Source: Acidobacteriota bacterium
GTDB lineage: Bacteria > Acidobacteriota > UBA6911
Reading direction: 5' to 3'
NCBI GenBank assembly: GCA_016929335.1
Contig: JAFGIY010000065.1
Location: 1-64,000, forward strand
DNA length: 64,000 nt
The notes beneath the pieces were generated by a model, which ran no database searches, was not told the DNA's origin, and saw only the letters and a program-made list of their open reading frames with translations. Positions 60,818 through 64,000 of this stretch are shown here, piece after piece (within the stretch, counting starts at the first letter, position 1; each line of letters opens with the position of its first letter). A program made the translations under genes and the position numbers.

Positions 60818-60863
60818 TAAATGAAATTGCCGGAAATATTGTGGATTGTACCCTCCTTTCGCT

Positions 60864-61838
60864 ATGCTTCAACACATGATAATTAAAGAGATACCATTGG
60901 AAGAGATTAGTTTCGAAAACGATGATTTTCGAATCAGCGAAGATCTGGATTCCGCTTCTATCCGCGACTCAATCCGTCATGTTGGGCAGTTGAGTCCCGT
61001 TATTCTCCTGGATCAAAAGCCCAAATTGGCTGTTGTTTGTGGGTTCCGTCGCGTTTGTGCATTTAAACAGCTCGGCATCCCACGGTTATATGCCCGAATT
61101 CTCTCAGCTGAGGATTATGATGCAGAAAAGGCTTTTATGCTCTCGCTATGGGATAACCTGTCGCACCGGCAGCTGAATCCGCTTGAAAAGGCGCGGGTGC
61201 TTTTAAAACTCCGGCGTATGTGCGGGATTCCGGACGAGCGTCTTATAGGCGAATATTTGCCCGTTCTGGGATTGGCGCCCAACGCAAAGGTACTGGATAG
61301 CTATCTTCTGCTTAGCAGCATTCACCCGGGCCTTCGGCGGACTCTAATCGATGACAGACTGACTCTGACCAGCCTGGAATTCCTTTCTGAGTTGCCGGCT
61401 GACATCCAGGGATGCATGGCTTCTCTAATGGACAAGATCCGATTAAGCGCCAGTTCGCAAAAGAAGCTGCTGAGTCTGTTGGACGAATTGGCTGCCAGAA
61501 CCGGAAATTCTTTTGATGCGCCCCTTAAGGAGTCACAAATATCGAGGATCCTGGAAGATGCGGGATTGTCTTCTTTTCAGAAAGGAGAGAAAGTGTATGA
61601 TTTCCTTTATCGCCTTGTATATCCAAGACTTTCGCATACGGCCGACCTCTTTCTGGAGCGAAAGAAGCAGTTGAGAATACCGGGCGTGATCCAGATTAGG
61701 GCGCACCCGTTTTTTGAGGATCCCGGCCTGCGAGTCGAATTCGAGGCCTCCGATATCCATCGCTTTCGCCAACTGACTGCGGCTCTTCAGGATGCTGCGC
61801 TGTCTCCCGAGGCGGAAGAATTGTTCAATCTTGATTAG
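60864..61838 (+). CDS. ParB-like N-terminal domain protein
   Basis: I take ATG 60864. A TTG six codons upstream and an ATG four codons downstream are alternatives, and none has a clear Shine-Dalgarno sequence. The 324 residues start with a ParB/Srx-type domain. LDSASIRDSIRHVGQLSPVI (about 19-38) is box I, and VVCGFRRVCAFKQLG (about 48) is a degenerate box II in which the conserved GERR reads GFRR. An alpha-helical middle with a helix-turn-helix-like segment follows. There is no ParA. It is followed 16 bp later by the radical SAM gene, so the two form an operon. A DNA-binding regulatory or nuclease role is inferred. Confidence 0.75.
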   Translation: MLQHMIIKEIPLEEISFENDDFRISEDLDSASIRDSIRHVGQLSPVILLDQKPKLAVVCGFRRVCAFKQLGIPRLYARILSAEDYDAEKAFMLSLWDNLSHRQLNPLEKARVLLKLRRMCGIPDERLIGEYLPVLGLAPNAKVLDSYLLLSSIHPGLRRTLIDDRLTLTSLEFLSELPADIQGCMASLMDKIRLSASSQKKLLSLLDELAARTGNSFDAPLKESQISRILEDAGLSSFQKGEKVYDFLYRLVYPRLSHTADLFLERKKQLRIPGVIQIRAHPFFEDPGLRVEFEASDIHRFRQLTAALQDAALSPEAEELFNLD

Positions 61839-61854
61839 TATATGGCGTGCTTCA

Positions 61855-62922
61855 ATGATTCCTTACCGTCCGAAACTTGTTCTCGTTCACCATCAATCCC
61901 TGCAGGACCGGTGTACGCAGGAGATGCTGGAAAGGCTGCAGGATATTGAAATCAGAACAATTTGCGATAAAAACATCGACTGCTTTGGCAATGATGCTCT
62001 GGTCCTGATGCGTTATCCGGGTAAATTCCTGCGCATTTGCCAGGGATCCGGAGCTGAGATTTGCTGCAATATTTTGATCGTAAGCTACGCGTGGAACTGT
62101 CACCTGGAGTGCAGCTATTGCGTGCTGCAATCCTATTTGAGCAGCGGTGCACTCGTTGTCTGTACGAATTTTGAGGATCTGTTGAGGGACATAGCGGATA
62201 CGCTTAAGCAGTCGCCGGACCGCACATTCAGAATCGGAACCGGTGAGCTGGCCGATTCTCTCGCGCTGGATCACATAACCTGCTTTTCGCAGAAGATAGT
62301 GCCTTTCTTTGCCTCCCTCCCAAATGGGATTCTCGAGCTTAAGACAAAGTCCGATCAGGTCTCGAATTTGAGAAATTTGGATCATGGCGGACATACGATC
62401 GTATCCTGGTCGATGAATTCCCGGGAAATCTGCTGTACAGAGGAATCGAAGGCTGCCTCTTTCGAAGAACGGTTGGATGCGGCGCGCCGTTGCCAGGAAT
62501 GGGGCTATCGAATTGGATTTCACTTCGATCCCATCATTTATTATGAAGGATGGGAGACGGGGTACCGGGATGCTATAAGGGATATCTTCAATGTGATCGA
62601 TCCGGATAATGTGGCATGGATCAGCCTGGGAGCCCTTCGTTTTACGCCTCATTTGCGCGAAATGGCACGCAAGCGCTTCCCGGAATCCAGGGTGCCTTGT
62701 GGCGAGTTCGTTCCCGGGCATCATGGGAAGCTGCGCTATTTCCGTCCAATCCGCGAAGAGATGTACCGCAAGATGAGGGCCTGGATCCGTTCGGCGGCGC
62801 CCCATGTGTTTGTTTATCTGTGCATGGAAAGCCGTGTAGTCTGGGAGAACAGCTTCGGCGAGGCGCCCCAAAATGCATCCCAGCTTGCCCAAAAAATGAA
62901 TGACCTGTTCCGCAGCCGTTAA
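61855..62922 (+). CDS. spore photoproduct lyase-like radical SAM protein, catalytic Cys absent
   Basis: The start at 61855 gives MIPYRPKLVLVHHQSL. The 355 residues are close to SplB in length. The 4Fe-4S motif is CHLECSYC (C82, C86, C89), followed by LQSYLSSGALVVCTNFED. In true SPL a cysteine follows in the AACTSD segment. Here the aligned segment reads RIGTGELADSLALDH with no cysteine (roughly Glu 131 in its place). Later parts (SWSMNSREICC, EERLDAARRCQEWGYRIGFH and DPIIYYEGWETGYRDAI) are conserved with SPL. It may repair or modify another DNA or RNA lesion. It pairs with the upstream ParB-like gene. Confidence 0.82.
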   Translation: MIPYRPKLVLVHHQSLQDRCTQEMLERLQDIEIRTICDKNIDCFGNDALVLMRYPGKFLRICQGSGAEICCNILIVSYAWNCHLECSYCVLQSYLSSGALVVCTNFEDLLRDIADTLKQSPDRTFRIGTGELADSLALDHITCFSQKIVPFFASLPNGILELKTKSDQVSNLRNLDHGGHTIVSWSMNSREICCTEESKAASFEERLDAARRCQEWGYRIGFHFDPIIYYEGWETGYRDAIRDIFNVIDPDNVAWISLGALRFTPHLREMARKRFPESRVPCGEFVPGHHGKLRYFRPIREEMYRKMRAWIRSAAPHVFVYLCMESRVVWENSFGEAPQNASQLAQKMNDLFRSR

Positions 62923-62931
62923 CCGCACCTC

Positions 62932-62963
62932 TAACCCGATTTATTCATAAATAAAGCGGGTTA
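62932..62963. repeat. hairpin containing copy 3 of the 18-bp repeat
   Basis: TAACCCGATTTATT pairs with AATAAAGCGGGTTA with one mismatch around a short CATA loop. It sits 10 bp past the SPL-like stop and includes the third copy of the repeat at 62947-62964, which differs by one base. It might end the ParB/SPL transcript, but there is no U-tract. Confidence 0.7.
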
Positions 62964-63101
62964 AGCGCCATAAACTTTAGAAAAGGCATAATTTCTAGAG
63001 AATATTTGTCCCCCCTGCGTCGATAAGAGTTGCTGAGACATTTAAAGGCATCTCTCTATCAGAAGAGAGAATTGGAATTAGGGGCTTGGACGCTGATCGT
63101 T

Positions 63102-64000
63102 ATGTCCACCGTTAGAAGTTTACAAGAGGATCCGCAGCAGCTTTCTGTCGGTCCGGTTTTTCACCCTGCGCGCATTCTGATTGTTGATGATGAAGCAATT
63201 GTGAGAGATGTCCTCGCGCGCAAGCTCGTAAGCCTCGGCCATGCATGCGAAAGCTGTGAAAACGGCATGGAGGCGCTCGAGCTTTTGGCGTCCGGGAAAT
63301 TTGACCTCGTTCTGGCAGATGTGCTGATATCTGAAATACAGGGGACAACTCTCCTCAAAGAGGCTTTGAGAATCAGCCCGGACATTGCAGTAATTCTGGT
63401 AACATCCGTCGTTGACATTGGGGTGGCGGTGGATTCCCTGAAGGACGGCGCCTACGACTTTATAACCAAGCCATTCAGCCTGGAGGAGGTTTCCATCAGT
63501 GTTTCGCGGGCACTTGAGAAGCGCCGGTTGCTGCTGGAGAACCAGAATTATCAGCGTACGCTGGTGGAAAGAGTCGCCAGCCGCACGGGTCAGTTAAAAG
63601 AGGCGCTGGGAGTACTCGAGCATACCTATCATTCCACCCTTGTTGCCCTAAGCAAAGCATTGGACAGCCGCGATGCCGATTCCGATGGCCATTCGCTCCG
63701 AGTCACGGTTTATGCCACGAAGCTGGCCCGCCAGCTTGGTATGAGCGAAGCACAAACAAAAACGATTGAGCGGGGAGTATTGCTGCATGATATCGGGAAA
63801 ATCGGAATTCCGGATGCATTGTTGAGGAAACGGGAGAAACTGAATCCGAGTGAATGGCAGTTGATGCAGAGGCATCCTGAAATCGGCTACAGGATACTTT
63901 CAAGCATTAAATTTTTAAAAGGTGCGGCGCAGTTGGTGCTGCATCATCATGAGCAATTTGACGGAAATGGCTATCCACAAAAATTGAAGGGCTCCGAAAT
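63102..64000 (+). CDS. response regulator with HD-GYP domain (partial, runs off window)
   Basis: From ATG 63102 the frame stays open to the window end, giving at least 299 codons. The N-terminal receiver (about 24-145) has acidic residues D29/D30, phospho-acceptor D73 in LVLADVLIS, and the late Lys of FITKPF. A short coiled linker leads to an HD-GYP domain with HDIGKIGIP (about 235) and HHHEQFDGNGYP (about 285). Such proteins degrade cyclic di-GMP, counterpart to the GGDEF enzyme at 23495. The C-terminus is not seen, and the sensor kinase is not in the window. Confidence 0.9.
   Translation, partial: MSTVRSLQEDPQQLSVGPVFHPARILIVDDEAIVRDVLARKLVSLGHACESCENGMEALELLASGKFDLVLADVLISEIQGTTLLKEALRISPDIAVILVTSVVDIGVAVDSLKDGAYDFITKPFSLEEVSISVSRALEKRRLLLENQNYQRTLVERVASRTGQLKEALGVLEHTYHSTLVALSKALDSRDADSDGHSLRVTVYATKLARQLGMSEAQTKTIERGVLLHDIGKIGIPDALLRKREKLNPSEWQLMQRHPEIGYRILSSIKFLKGAAQLVLHHHEQFDGNGYPQKLKGSE

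Noticed and set aside
60864-61838. chromosome partition ParB
   Set aside because: There is no ParA gene, no parS-like site was noticed, and the GERR box is changed. The partner is a radical SAM enzyme.

Overview
The window is bacterial chromosomal DNA, moderately GC-rich, coding on both strands in short operons. Several things point to a Gram-negative envelope: a Bat (BatA-BatE-like) operon with MoxR and DUF58, a two-component-propeller diguanylate cyclase with a periplasmic sensor, a multiheme cytochrome, lysA/dapF for meso-diaminopimelate, and many secreted TPR proteins. Gene content and intergenic repeats would fit an Acidobacteriota-type organism. That is an inference, because no rRNA or other strong phylogenetic marker is present.

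Layout. 0-7 kb: a small zincin, carbamate kinase with a GTPase of the cyclic 2,3-diphosphoglycerate synthetase-like family, a solo B3/4 protein, an 827-bp palindromic intergenic region, an AspT/YidE-type transporter, OsmC and FmdB proteins. 7-16 kb: one minus-strand operon, MoxR - DUF58 - BatD/DUF4381-like - BatA - BatB - BatC-like TPR - BatD/BatE fusion, with palindromic repeat arrays at its junctions. 16-24 kb: Rho, a secreted TPR protein, a stand-alone LigD phosphoesterase domain divergent from a STAS / STN-HEAT / secreted-protein trio, TrmJ and an RpoH-like sigma factor. 23-36 kb: propeller-GGDEF protein, ferritin-like protein, lysA-dapF, thioredoxin 2, proline dehydrogenase, LON-substrate-domain protein, SDR, acyl-CoA dehydrogenase, homoserine dehydrogenase. 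36-45 kb: a large membrane-anchored heparinase II/III-like protein, then a mutagenesis cassette (DUF72 - catalytically dead Y-family/ImuB-like polymerase - DnaE2). 45-60 kb: cupin, Ca/Na exchanger, DUF5661, five-heme cytochrome, ALDH7-type dehydrogenase, MBL hydrolase, metallopeptidase lipoprotein, MFS sugar porter, SSS symporter with a 2-TM micropeptide, alanine dehydrogenase and a CoA-transferase. 60-64 kb: a TPR paralogue, a ParB-like / spore-photoproduct-lyase-like pair, and a response regulator-HD-GYP gene cut by the window end.

The most unusual feature is a family of heptanucleotide-period inverted-repeat arrays. They sit at operon junctions, abut the start codons of several genes that lack a Shine-Dalgarno sequence (dnaE2, imuB-like, batB, DUF58), and are read into the protein ends of others. 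The main candidates for an undescribed system are the DUF72/ImuB-like/DnaE2 cassette and the ParB-like/SPL-like pair, whose radical SAM partner lacks the catalytic cysteine of true spore photoproduct lyase.
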